64,000 nucleotides of DNA from Elsinoe arachidis (taxonomy: Eukaryota > Ascomycota > Dothideomycetes > Myriangiales > Elsinoaceae): NCBI GenBank assembly GCA_013372555.1, contig JAAPAX010000007.1:186001-250000 (forward strand). Direction: 5' to 3'. The stretch's first letter is position 1. Each line of letters opens with the position of its first letter. The notes below the pieces were generated by a model, which searched no databases, was not told the origin of the DNA, and saw only the letters and a program-made list of their open reading frames with translations. Of the stretch, positions 11,415 to 21,509 are shown one piece after another. The translations under genes and the position numbers were made by a program.

Positions 11415-12550
11415 CTACTCGTCGTCGCCAAAGAAGACCTTGACAGGCAGCCAGGCGTCACCGCAGACCTTGAAGCGGTCTGGCAGAGAGTCGAGCTGCT
11501 TGATCTCGTCTTGGGTGAGCTCCCAGCCATCGAGCTTGAAGTTGTCCTCGATTCTGCTTGCAGTCACGCTCTTGGGGATGACCGAAGTGCCGCGCTGCAG
11601 TCCCCACATGAGCAGGACCTGAGCGGTCGACTTGCCCTTGTTCTCGGCGATCTTGGCCAGAGTCTGATCCTTTGCGAGAGGACTGTTGGTGGATCCCAAG
11701 CAGGAGTATGCAGTGCAGTGAATGCCCTTGTTCTTGCAGTAGTCAAGGAGCTTAGGGGATGGGTTGTTCGGGTGAAGCTCGATCTGGTTGACTGCAGGGG
11801 TGATTTTGCAGGATGGATCGTTGAGCAGGATCTCGAGGTTCTTGATGCCAAAGTTGGAGATACCAATGTTCTTGACGCGGCCAGATGCTGGGAGCTTCTG
11901 TAGTTCCCTCCAGGTATCGACGAAATTCCAACCCTCATAGTGTTTCTTGAGATCCGACTCGTCGGTGGACGATGGCCAGTGCTACGATCTTATTCAGCAC
12001 TTGCCTGAGACACGTATAGATGTGCGAGAAACCGCCGGTATCTCGCTGTCTTCAGAACGTACCATGAGGTATAGGTCAACGTAGTCGACGCCCAAAGACT
12101 TCAAAGAAGATTGAATCCCCTCCTCAACTTTTTTGTGCCTTTCTCGGGTCAGCAACAGTTGACTGAACAGCAGGAAGGCTCTTCGGACCATGTGTTGTCC
12201 AATTTGGTAGTAATCCAGATCTGCTCCCGGGGTACGCCGCTATCCACAATGCCTTGACCGACTTCCTTTTCGTTTCCATACGCGAGCGCGGTGTCAATGT
12301 GTCGGTAACCTGCCAGTAAACTGGCCTTTACAGCTTCACGAACTTGCCCCGGCGAGGACTGCCACGTCCCTAGGCCAACTGCAGGCATCTTGGCCCCCTA
12401 TGGTGGCGTTAGCAGGTGGCGGCGAGGGTTTTCGCGGTCCGACGCCGAGGATGACCAGAGACGCGGAGCCGCATCTGAAGCATGCAGTACAGGCGATGGG
12501 CAACTTACAGTGTTGAGAGTGAAGGTCTGCTTGGTGTGATCGAGAGACAT
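11415..12550 (-). CDS. Aldo-keto reductase (GCY1/YPR1-like)
   Basis: NAD(P)H-dependent carbonyl reductase of 297 residues, cytosolic, four exons (12550-12509, 12397-12189, 12138-12063, 11981-11415). The (beta/alpha)8 AKR signatures are in order: MPAVGLGTWQS, then HIDTALAYGNEKEVG carrying the catalytic Asp and Tyr, ITTKLDN carrying the Lys, and HWPSS carrying the His, completing the D-Y-K-H tetrad. Also present are GRVKNIGISNF, NQIELHP and the cofactor loop VIPKSVTASRIEDNF. The 50-base second intron uses a GTCCGA donor. Exon 1 encodes only 14 residues. Substrate cannot be read from sequence; glycerol/aldehyde-type reductases are the closest named relatives. It shares a 466-bp promoter with the divergent NIP30-like gene. 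Confidence 0.92.
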
Positions 12551-13016
12551 GTTTGCGGTATTTCGGAGGGATATAGTCCGAAGTTGGGTTTGAGACGAAA
12601 TAAGACAGAGAGGGCGGTACGAGCGACAATGAGGACAGCTCTCGTTATTTGTATCTTCCCAGTTCTCCACAGGATTCCTCGGAGCAATTGTGCCGCTGAT
12701 GGTTCCGTCGTTCAACCAAGCGTCGTGAAGGCAAAAAGGCGTGTTCCCCCCACCGGAAGAATACAAGCCAGGGAATATTTTCCTTGTGACGTACCGAGGA
12801 AGGGTCTGCCACCCAGCCCACCCTGCAGCGAGACAACAACCCCCACTTGCCTCTTTCAGGCTGAATAGACTGCGGCTCCGTTAAGGATCATCAGGGCGAG
12901 CTCCCCCCCGGGCTGAGCGGTCACATGCGTCGAGCTCATCCACGGTGATCCATCGGAGCTTCAGAGTGCCATCGTACTTGAGGAACGCGTCTGTCTCAGA
13001 CGGGCAAGCTTTCGAC
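12551..13016. promoter_or_regulatory. Divergent promoter, AKR / NIP30-like gene
   Basis: Shared upstream region of two divergent genes. The centre is mixed composition with no ORF of note. A C-run at 12904-12910 sits about 110 bases before the NIP30-like start. No clear TATA box. Confidence 0.4.
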
Positions 13017-13745
13017 ATGTCCCGTTTCGTGCCCGGCGGGAATGTCGATAAGCCCACGGAACGAAGCGAAGAGTGGTTGAAAGCTCAGCAGGCAATTGAA
13101 GCAAAGAAATTGGAGAAGATCGAACAGAGCCGCCAGCAAGATGGCAAGTCTTTGTATGAGAAACTGGAGGAGAACAAGGGTATGCGATGACCGCATATGA
13201 AACAGATGACACGAGACTTGCCTGACACCTTCACAGCTGCCAAACAAGATGCTTCTGAAGAATCGATTCGATTGAAGAATCAATTCAGAGCGCTCGATGA
13301 AGACGAGATCGATTTCTTGGAATCCTTGAATGCTTCAACCAAGTCCAAGGAGAGTGCGGTGCGGAAAGAGACCTCAGAGCAGCTAAGCAGCTTTCGAGAA
13401 CAGCAATTGAAGTCGGAACGTGAGGCACGACAAACAGATAATCAAGAAAATCCTCTATCATCGGAGAATTGGCTTGTCAATAAGAAACGCAAACGAGAGA
13501 AGACAGCGGCGATTCCTGGCGTCAAGATGCGAAAGACATCATCAAACGCTGAAGCAATTCCTGTGGCAACAAACGGCAAGGACGCAAACGAAGCCACCAA
13601 GGACAATCCACCCAATAAGCTAGAATCGTCGACTAAAGTCAGGCCGGCTTCGAATGATATAAATGACAAGTCCTCACAGTCAAGCAGCCTCAAGGCACAA
13701 TCTGGCTCTCTTGGCCTTGCCGGTTACTCCTCAGATGAGGACTAG
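13017..13745 (+). CDS. NIP30/FAM192A domain nuclear protein
   Basis: 223 residues, two exons (13017-13179, 13237-13745). The N-terminus SRFVPGG and the charged helix rich in RSEEWLKAQQAIEAKK followed by LYEKLEENK, then EESIRLKNQFRALDEDEIDFL, are the hallmark of the NIP30 N-terminal domain (animal FAM192A/PIP30, a partner of the PA28-gamma proteasome activator). The ELDxDE-FLES core lies near residue 70. The C-terminal half is Lys/Ser-rich and disordered, has the basic stretch KKRKREK as a nuclear signal, and ends in an acidic SSDED tail. ATG 13017 is used because an upstream in-frame extension has no ATG in good context. Function in fungi is not established. Confidence 0.85.
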
Positions 13746-14008
13746 GCATTGTCACATCATGGGCCCATTGCCCAAGCACTCTGACACGAACCGACAGGAT
13801 GGCGACTAAGACCAGAAAACGGGCCATAGGTAGCTGCAGAGCATGAACGGTCAGTATTCTTGTTTGTTCGCCATCTAGTGATTCAGCTCAATTGCTTCGG
13901 TCTGGAGTGGTGAGAGTCAGGTCTGCCATCCTGTTCTTATCATGATACGTAAGACTTCTTTCGTCTTCCTTTGTCAACTTTTACAAATATCCACAAAACT
14001 CTGTGGCC

Positions 14009-17000
14009 ATGTCGTCCTCCAGGAAAATCAAGCACAGCACTGGCAAATCTTGTGAATCGCTGGCGAATCGCGAGGTCTTTGTCACGGACTATGGAGACTA
14101 CGAAATCCTTATAAGGTGTGCAACGAGGCTACAATACGATGCAATACTGTCACGCTTCGACAGGACCAATGCTCCTCAACCCATCAGACAAGGCAACATT
14201 GACGACCTCTATGCCTTGGGCTCTTATGGTGATCACAATGTGGTTGTGGTCGGTATGCCTGAGGTTGAAGGATCGAATCCTGATGATCCCGCCGATGGTT
14301 TCGTTACCCGAGTTCTGCAATCATTCCGTTCGCTTAAGGTGGTCGTCTCGGCCAATATCGGCAGCGCTTTCCCATTCAGCCGCGACCGCGACATTCGTTT
14401 GGGAGACATAGTAGTCGATCGTGGTAATACACCGAGCAATCCCCAATTCCTTCACCATGCCTTCAACAAAGTAGAAGAGGCAAGCACTACTCAGCGCCAG
14501 CACTGGAACGGGCGGCGATTCCACACACCGCCAGACTATCTGTTCCCCCGAGATACACTACATGTCGATGCTCAGTACGAATCCGAAAGTTGCAGTGGCT
14601 GTGACACGCAATCTTTGATCAGTCGAGAACCAAATTTCAGACCTCCTGAGCAGATTCACTATGGAACACTTCTCCACCTCGGTTGTGAACTTAGCGCAAG
14701 AGTTCGACAACAACCCCAAAATTGGCTGCGTGCTGGGTCTATCCTTTGCTATGGTCGCAGATCCACTACTCCTACACGTGGACTGATCGCGGTGGGAGTC
14801 GCCAGCATATGCGACTACGGCGATACGCACAAGACAGCTGCATGGCAGCGTTACGCTGCAGCCGCGTCCGCCAAATTCATCAAACGACTCGTCTCTTTCT
14901 TCGAGAAGCCATTGGTTCTGACCGGTTCAATGAGCCATTCGGATGGTTCCAGGAGCCCCAAAGCGGCAGAGCCAGCATCGGTCACTGATTCTACAGCTCG
15001 AGCTGCGGACCAGCCCACCACGTCAGGAACCTCAATCAACAACAACGCAATCGCTAGGTCGTTGCAAGATCGGAGGTCATTGGCGGGAGGAGATGAGGCT
15101 GTCGACTTCGAAGAGGAATTAGAAAAGCGTACTTCCCTCCTCGACCACTTGAGCGATGCACCTACCATAAAGTACTTGGAACAGGCTTTGTTGAACAACT
15201 TTGACGCCATCGCCGTCGGCGCTCAGACATGGATGCGGCATCTTCGAGACGGCGGGATTTCCGAGCGTGAGATCGCGGAGCTCTATCTTGCCGATATCAA
15301 AGACGGTCCTTGGATCCAGGTAGAAGATCTGGCGATGACTGAGTCTAGACCTACCCGATGGGACCCTACGAGGCATGTACAAGGCTGCCCACATAATCCT
15401 CACCAGTTTCTCAACTTCCACCGACACCGCACCGGCATGAATCTCGTCATACACGGCCGGCAGGATGCTCAACAAGATGCTCAATGCAGAGTTGACGAAG
15501 CTTGCGGTCTGGCAGGAATGAAGCCGGAAACAATTCCTGGTAGTCCCGAAAGCGGAAATATCCAATTCGACCGCGGAAATGCAAGCTGTGTTGTCGTCTA
15601 TTCTGGAACTATCACGGATGACCAACCGAAAGCGGACTTTGCTATTCTGAGCCCGGTGCTGCACGGTGTGGAGTATGCACTAGGAGCCCTGCAGGACATC
15701 GACTTGTGTTGCAACGTCCTAAGCTTCATGTTGCAGATTCCCGAGGAAGCCCAGAAATTGCAACTTTGCGAGCTTCATTTTGAAGTCATTGAGAAATTCA
15801 TACGAGCTGTTCAGGACTCTACAGATACACTCGACTACGCCGGCAGCACTTTGACAATCATGCACTCTTCACTTGACATTCTAGCCAACTTTCCACATTT
15901 CCAGAGGATGAAGACGACGTTATCGGATGATGCCCGCAGAGAGAATCTGGGTGATCCAGATACTGCGGCGATCTGGCATCTATGTGCACTCGCCACACAA
16001 TTTCTCTGCACTGCGACTTTATCGTACAGTCATGCTCACGTGGGTGGTCTCCGTCCCTACTTCCTGGATACCGAGCAAATAGTCATAGCTTTGAACGGGT
16101 CTGGCTTGACGGATCTGGGATCAATACAGGCAGGTCAAGTCAAACTTGCTTGTCTGCATGAAATGACGGGCCGTTCGGTACTTGCATTCTCTACAGCGCC
16201 GATTGTGTCGACAGAGCAGGGCAGATCCGTCCTTTCGGCCACCACAGCTAGTTTCCTGGACACTTTCGGGCCTGGCGATTTCTTGGTACGAGTCTATGGC
16301 GCGAGAGACGTGGTCGCTGTCAAAATCAATGGTGGCTTTCTGCACAAGTGTGATGCTGTGGATTCGAACGCTCACTGGACCATGGATGACGATCTGGATT
16401 TTAATAGCATGGAATCCCTCGATCTATTGGATCATCTCAGTATCGGCTCTGCTGTATGGATCAATCTCCAATGCATGACCAATGAGAAGACCTGGAGGAA
16501 GAAATTCACTGGAGTTCTGAGCACCCAGGGAACGGCTGACCCATGTTGGAAGGAGCAAGAAAGGCAAGCCGGCCTACAAGCTGGTCAATACGGAGTCATC
16601 CAACTCATCAGTAACTACCAGAAGCTACCAGCGGTAACGAAGAAGCAGAAACGTCTTGCCAGCTTGCAAAGCTCGAAAGAGATCCAAGTCCTTCTACAAA
16701 TCCTGGAGAAACCCTGGGGCGTGCAGGTCAGCATGTGTTCGGGTGTAGCCCGCCGAGTGAACCTTCGCACCATGCTTGCCGATCTGATCATTCCTTTCAC
16801 AACAGAATCCTTATTCGACGAAAGCACATGGATGGTCTTAAAGAAGCAGCATGGATTGCATAATGCTCTTCGGCTGGATCGTGGCAAATTTCACTGCTGG
16901 CTCCGAGACCTTCCCGAACCCTTGTGCGCCTCTGTGGCGGAACTCCTGCAGAGAATGATCTTCGAATTTCAACACACCGGCATTGACAGAGCAGGCCGAA

Positions 17001-17401
17001 ACTTTGTCATCGCTTCTCCCGTGGGCCAGGATAGCGAAGTAAGCATCGAAATCCCACTCACCAAGCAGAATGCATGGTTACGCCTTCTAGGCGATTCACG
17101 GGACGTTGTGACCTTTGCATACATGACCGAGACATGTCTATGTACCGCGAAGGACAAGTGCTACAATGGAAAGGCTCCATATAAGAAGCCTGTAGCATCG
17201 CTGGGCACGGAAGTGGCACTAGCGGTGGCCAATCCGTCGACTTCGCTGGACGCAGAGCAGCACTACTACCTTCAAACGGCCAATGACATTATCCTTATCA
17301 AGGCAGAGGGCTCTGATAGTAAAGAGGGACTGCGCCTTATCGCCACGGCAGGCTTGATCGAACTTCGATACCTATATCGGAAGCTCGGAAATTTACACTG
17401 A
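14009..17401 (+). CDS. Large PNP/UDP-phosphorylase-like domain protein, NLR-type N-terminus
   Basis: 1130 residues, one exon. Residues ~25-300 resemble the nucleoside-phosphorylase-like domain that heads many fungal NLRs: VVVVGMPEVEGSN, then SFRSLKVVVSANIGSAFPF, DIRLGDIVV, and the hallmark ICDYGDTHK followed by WQRYAAAASAKF. The glycine-rich loop (normally GIGGG-like) reads ANIGSAFP, and no EMEA-like nucleoside-binding motif is visible, so catalysis may be lost. A Ser/Ala linker (~310-350) follows. A helical stretch then contains GISEREIAELYL and DGPWIQVED. No P-loop NACHT, ankyrin, WD40 or TPR repeats are seen. The C-terminal ~250 residues include CSGVARRVNLRTMLADLI and a Cys-rich CLCTAKDKCYNG. 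The C-terminal part is unassigned. It may be a sensor-type relative of NLRs, by inference. ATG 14009 is chosen over an upstream GTG. Confidence 0.8.
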   Translation: MSSSRKIKHSTGKSCESLANREVFVTDYGDYEILIRCATRLQYDAILSRFDRTNAPQPIRQGNIDDLYALGSYGDHNVVVVGMPEVEGSNPDDPADGFVTRVLQSFRSLKVVVSANIGSAFPFSRDRDIRLGDIVVDRGNTPSNPQFLHHAFNKVEEASTTQRQHWNGRRFHTPPDYLFPRDTLHVDAQYESESCSGCDTQSLISREPNFRPPEQIHYGTLLHLGCELSARVRQQPQNWLRAGSILCYGRRSTTPTRGLIAVGVASICDYGDTHKTAAWQRYAAAASAKFIKRLVSFFEKPLVLTGSMSHSDGSRSPKAAEPASVTDSTARAADQPTTSGTSINNNAIARSLQDRRSLAGGDEAVDFEEELEKRTSLLDHLSDAPTIKYLEQALLNNFDAIAVGAQTWMRHLRDGGISEREIAELYLADIKDGPWIQVEDLAMTESRPTRWDPTRHVQGCPHNPHQFLNFHRHRTGMNLVIHGRQDAQQDAQCRVDEACGLAGMKPETIPGSPESGNIQFDRGNASCVVVYSGTITDDQPKADFAILSPVLHGVEYALGALQDIDLCCNVLSFMLQIPEEAQKLQLCELHFEVIEKFIRAVQDSTDTLDYAGSTLTIMHSSLDILANFPHFQRMKTTLSDDARRENLGDPDTAAIWHLCALATQFLCTATLSYSHAHVGGLRPYFLDTEQIVIALNGSGLTDLGSIQAGQVKLACLHEMTGRSVLAFSTAPIVSTEQGRSVLSATTASFLDTFGPGDFLVRVYGARDVVAVKINGGFLHKCDAVDSNAHWTMDDDLDFNSMESLDLLDHLSIGSAVWINLQCMTNEKTWRKKFTGVLSTQGTADPCWKEQERQAGLQAGQYGVIQLISNYQKLPAVTKKQKRLASLQSSKEIQVLLQILEKPWGVQVSMCSGVARRVNLRTMLADLIIPFTTESLFDESTWMVLKKQHGLHNALRLDRGKFHCWLRDLPEPLCASVAELLQRMIFEFQHTGIDRAGRNFVIASPVGQDSEVSIEIPLTKQNAWLRLLGDSRDVVTFAYMTETCLCTAKDKCYNGKAPYKKPVASLGTEVALAVANPSTSLDAEQHYYLQTANDIILIKAEGSDSKEGLRLIATAGLIELRYLYRKLGNLH

Positions 17402-17618
17402 AGAAAGCACCATAGGATTTGCGAGCGGCAGAGGGAGGATCAAGATATGCAATCGGCTCTGGTTTATCCGCCGAGGGTACTCTCCGTGGGACGCCTTTGG
17501 GTTGAGATGTAGGCAACGTGGCCGCCATGGGAAAAGACATGGGCAGATACTACAAGCTTATGGCGCGGTGGAACGGGGAGATAGAGGCTGTTAGAATACC
17601 GACCGGTAGATCGTGCGT

Positions 17619-18749
17619 CTACAGCCCCGGATCCTCTTCCGGCGTTATCATTATTTTGATATGGTTATCCTTGTTGTTGATCAGTTCCTCGAATCCTTTC
17701 TCCACTGTATCTATCAACGTGATTCGTGAAGTGACCATGTCTTCAGCACCGACGAATTTGCCCTCCGCATACGCCTTCACAGTCTCTGCAAAGTCCTCGT
17801 CGTTGTACGCCATACTCCCTTGCACCTTCATGTCCTTCAACATGAACGGAAACCATGGTATGGCAAATGGTGTCTCCCATCCAGCGACGTTGACATAAGT
17901 GCCTCCGTATCTGAGTGCCTCTACGCCATCCTTCAACCCTCTTTCCACACCAGCAGCATCAAACACCACATCCACCCCCTTCCCCTCGGTCAGCCGCTTA
18001 CACTCCTCCGCCATATTCACTTCCACTGGATTTACTACCAGATCCGCCACCCTCTGATCCCACTCCCTCCTCACCCTCGCCGGCTCACTGACTACCAGCT
18101 TCCCCGCCCCCCACACCCTAAGCACATAGCACAGCGCAATCCCAATCGGCCCGCCCCCCAGGATCAGGGCCGTCTTCCCCCTGATGTCCATCCCAGCCAC
18201 CTTGACAGCATGCCACGCCACAGCAAGCGGCTCGATCAACGCCGCGAAGCTCAAATCCGTGCTTTCTGGTAGTACGTAACACATCCTGCTCTCCACAGCT
18301 ACATAGCTGCTGAAGCCCCCACAGCAACCTGACAAGCCATGAAACCCCCATTTCGGACACGAGTTCGTGGCGCCGGTCGAGCAAGAAGGGCAGTCCGCAA
18401 GGGCGCAGTAGATCCTCGGATCAACCACTACCTTCACCCCAGGAGTCAGAGGGAGACCATTCGCGGACGTGAGCGGCGGCGGCATTGCTTCCGAGGACGA
18501 AGGGGCGACGACGCCACAGAATTCGTGACCCATAGGACAGGGGAGGTGGGAGTTTGTGATGGGGTGCGGGCGGGAAGGGGGAGGGATGGTTTGGGGTCCG
18601 ATCAGGTATTCGTGGAGATCGGAGCCGCAGATGCCGGCGTGGGTGATGCGGAGGAGGATTTGGGAGGGGGAGGGGACGGGGATGGGGATGTGGTCGAGGC
18701 GGATGTCGCGGGGGCCGTGGAAGCGGGCGGCGAGCATGGAGGTGGTCAT
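17619..18749 (-). CDS. Zinc-dependent alcohol dehydrogenase (butanediol/polyol type)
   Basis: 376-residue medium-chain dehydrogenase, single exon, probably cytosolic. The GroES-like catalytic domain begins MLAARFHGPRDIRL. Catalytic zinc ligands are in GICGSDLHEY and GHEFCG. The structural zinc loop has four cysteines in CALADCPSCSTGATNSC. A Rossmann fold starts at LILGGGPIG, followed by the VWGAGKLVVSEPA strand, consistent with NAD(H). The spacing and insert PITNSHLPCPMGHEFCG resemble (R,R)-butanediol dehydrogenase-like enzymes. The exact substrate is not readable. It is convergent with the PNP gene, whose stop is only 217 bp away. The first ~200 coding bases are strongly C-rich. An alternative start five codons downstream (MLAARF) is possible. 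Confidence 0.92.
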   Translation of the reverse strand: MTTSMLAARFHGPRDIRLDHIPIPVPSPSQILLRITHAGICGSDLHEYLIGPQTIPPPSRPHPITNSHLPCPMGHEFCGVVAPSSSEAMPPPLTSANGLPLTPGVKVVVDPRIYCALADCPSCSTGATNSCPKWGFHGLSGCCGGFSSYVAVESRMCYVLPESTDLSFAALIEPLAVAWHAVKVAGMDIRGKTALILGGGPIGIALCYVLRVWGAGKLVVSEPARVRREWDQRVADLVVNPVEVNMAEECKRLTEGKGVDVVFDAAGVERGLKDGVEALRYGGTYVNVAGWETPFAIPWFPFMLKDMKVQGSMAYNDEDFAETVKAYAEGKFVGAEDMVTSRITLIDTVEKGFEELINNKDNHIKIMITPEEDPGL

Positions 18750-19349
18750 GTTCGTGGTCCTGAAGTAGGTATGATGCTCTGCGCTCGATGCTGTGGTTCT
18801 GGGCGTGGTAGTTCAGCAGTGGTGTAGTGGTTTAGCTACGAGGTCTGAAAAGACTGCGGAGCCGCGTGCTGTGTGACCAGCGTTTGAAAAGCAAGGCTAG
18901 GAAAAGGTGCAGTGATAATTGGGTCAAGATGTTATTGCGGATGAGACGTGGTAATATATACCTACTGGTTACTACCACACGTGAGAGCGGGGCAATGCCG
19001 CGGGGTGGCCGGAGGGCGGGGCTAATCCGATGGCTTCTTCAACAGAATACCAGACACGGTGTCTCATAACCTGTGTATTTGGTTTGACCATCACGTACCT
19101 GGTGGTATTGAGAGCTATCATACTAGCAGGTATGGAAGAGCTCATAGAAGGTGGCAGGCCATCATCAAGTTCTGGTAGTTTTGGTCCTTATCGATAAGCT
19201 TGGCCGAGATCGGCAGACCCAAATTTTTGTCTGGGGGAGATAGAGTCATGCCAGGGCTCACCGATAAGTTTCTGTTTACAATCTGCTTCTTAAACCTCTT
19301 CACCTAACCATTGAAGCTAACTACCAGACCCAATTGCACTCCAGTCACC
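18750..19349. promoter_or_regulatory. Divergent promoter, alcohol dehydrogenase / ARG1
   Basis: 600 bp between divergent starts. It holds GAACTACCAC (minus strand, 18805-18814), a Gcn4/CPC1-like element (19242-19248) and ACTACCAG (19320-19327) close to the ARG1 start. No ORF with support. Confidence 0.5.
19242..19248 (-). promoter_or_regulatory. Putative CPC1/Gcn4-type site TGACTCT
   Basis: The heptamer TGACTCT on the minus strand, about 100 bp before the ARG1 start, is a one-mismatch form of the palindromic TGACTCA box bound by Gcn4/CPC1 in amino-acid biosynthetic genes. Short motif, so chance occurrence is possible; the gene identity makes it plausible. Confidence 0.4.
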
Positions 19350-20635
19350 ATGGCAAAGCAGAAGGTAGCTACAATTTCCAGAATTGGTCCCACGCACGCT
19401 AATACTACCAGGTCTGTCTCGCCTACAGCGGTGGTCTCGACACCTCGTGCATCCTCGCCTACCTCATCGAGCAAGGCTACGATGTCATTTGCTTCATGGC
19501 AGATGTCGGACAGGAGGAGGACTTTGAAGCTGCAAAGGAGAAGGCTGCAAAGATCGGCGCCCTCAAGTGCTACGTTGAGGATCTCAGGAAGGAGTTCATC
19601 GAGGAGCTGTGCTGGCCCGCCGTCCAGTCCAACGCCATCTACGAGAATGTATACCTGCTCGGCACATCCCTTGCCCGTCCAGTCATTGCTCGAGCTCAGA
19701 TCAAGGTAGCTCAAGCTGAAGGCTGCTTCGCCGTCTCCCACGGCTGCACTGGCAAGGGCAATGACCAGGTCCGCTTCGAGCTGGCTTTCTACGCTCTCCA
19801 GCCGACCATCACCGTCATCGCCCCATGGAGAGAGCCGGTCTTCTACAACCGCTTCAAAGGCCGGAACGATCTCCTCGATTACGCCGCCGAGAAGGGCATC
19901 CCCGTCACATCCACAAAGTCGAAGCCGTGGAGTATGGATGAGAACCTGGCTCACTGTTCATACGAGGCGGGTATCCTGGAAGACCCGAATGTTGAAGCAC
20001 CAAAGGATATGTGGAAGCTCACTGTGGATCCTGCGGATGCTCCAAACACTCCAGAGGACTTCACCCTCCACTTCAGCAAGGGTCTACCCGTCAAGCTCGA
20101 GCACAAGGACGGTACCGAGACGGATGCTACCAAGATCTTCCTCACAAGCAATGCTATCGCTCGCCGACACGGCGTAGGTAGAATCGACATTGTCGAAAAC
20201 CGCTTCATCGGCTTGAAGTCCCGAGGATGCTACGAGACCCCAGGTCTGACCTGCTTGCGAGCAGCCCATGTCGATCTCGAAGGTCTGGTCATGGATAGGG
20301 AGGTCCGCGCATTGCGCGACCAATTCATCACCTTCAACTACGCCAAGGTCCTCTACAACGGTCTTTACTTCTCGCCGGAAGCTCGATTCCTCCTGCAGTG
20401 CGTCAAGGCCAGTCAGGATAGCGTCAACGGCGCGGTCCGATGCAGGGTGTTCAAGGGTCAATTCTCCGTCCTCGGGCGATGGAGCGACACGGAGAAGCTT
20501 TACGACATGTCCGAATCGAGCATGGACGAGATTGGCGACTTCAAGCCAGAAGACACCACCGGCTTCATTTCGGTCCAAGCCATTCGCCTCAAGAAGTACG
20601 GCAGGAAGATGGCAGAGTCTGGCGAGAAGATGTAG
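19350..20635 (+). CDS. ARG1: Argininosuccinate synthase
   Basis: Cytosolic enzyme joining citrulline and aspartate with ATP, the penultimate arginine step; 412 residues. Exon 1 has only 15 coding bases (MAKQK, 19350-19364). A 47-base intron ends in CTACCAG and exon 2 runs 19412-20635. The ATP pyrophosphatase loop AYSGGLDTS is at residues 9-17. Further family motifs are FMADVGQEEDFE, GTSLARPVIA, SHGCTGKGNDQVRFE, PWSMDENLAHCSYE, IFLTSNAIARRHGVGRID, ENRFIGLKSRGCYETPG and FYNRFKGRNDLLDYA. Length and motif order match eukaryotic ASS throughout, so no truncation is seen. The spliced start is needed because the long open frame otherwise begins at an internal Met, 33 residues into the protein. A Gcn4-like site lies upstream. 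Confidence 0.97.
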
Positions 20636-21509
20636 AAATCTTCAGAAAGAGCAAGGTATACCATGGCGTCAAGAATGGAGCAAGCATGCTTCGAAAAGGT
20701 TGGCGTTGTAAGGGATTCACGCAGGCCGAGGTCGGAGCAACCAAGGTTCACGGACTTTATGATAGAACACTTTCAATGCACGTTTGCCTCTTCTTCCATC
20801 ACTTCTCCATATTGTTTTCATCAAATGATCACCCCAGACGATGTCACGATCATCATGTCCATGTCCCTTGCTCGTCACGGAGGCCGCTCCAGCACTGGTC
20901 GGAAATGCTGCACACTCCTTGCAGCTTTCTCCGCTCTCGTGTCTTCATCCCTGTCTTCCACGTGCATGGCGCCGGAGCCGTCTGTGTAACTTGCAGGACG
21001 GCGCACCGCGTGTCAAAAAGGCCGTCATCTTTTCTTTCGAGTCCGCTTCGAAAGCCATGTAGCGTACACATTCCATCTTTTGCACTGAACAGTATCGAGA
21101 TTGACCGCACCAAGAATTCTAACGCTTTCGTGTCGATATCTACGACTGAGCTGACGCAGATGTCTTCACGTGCAGGTGGTGGTCAGGTAGATTTCTTGAA
21201 GTGATGATGTAAGGAAAGACCCGAAGACGTCAAAATATCACGTGCAGCCTCGTGACTACCCTGCCAGTCTCTAACACTTCCAGATCCGACACTCCGGAAG
21301 ACGCAACACCTTTGCACCACGACTCTCCCGTCCCACTCGCGCGACACATCTATCCCTAGAATTCAACCTGTGTCTCTACATGTCTGTCGTTACCGCATAC
21401 TTCACAAACCATTCAAGAAGTCTGAGATCGTCCACCTCACCAGGTCTTAGTCAACTCTGCTACCGATAGTCCACCTCAGCTCCACCTCCTACAAGCACGA
21501 CATCTCAAT
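20636..21509. other. Intergenic region between ARG1 and the membrane-protein gene
   Basis: Probably the ARG1 3' UTR followed by a promoter. The last ~150 bases are C/T/A-rich like a fungal leader. Open frames overlap in all phases and have no domain signal. Confidence 0.4.
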
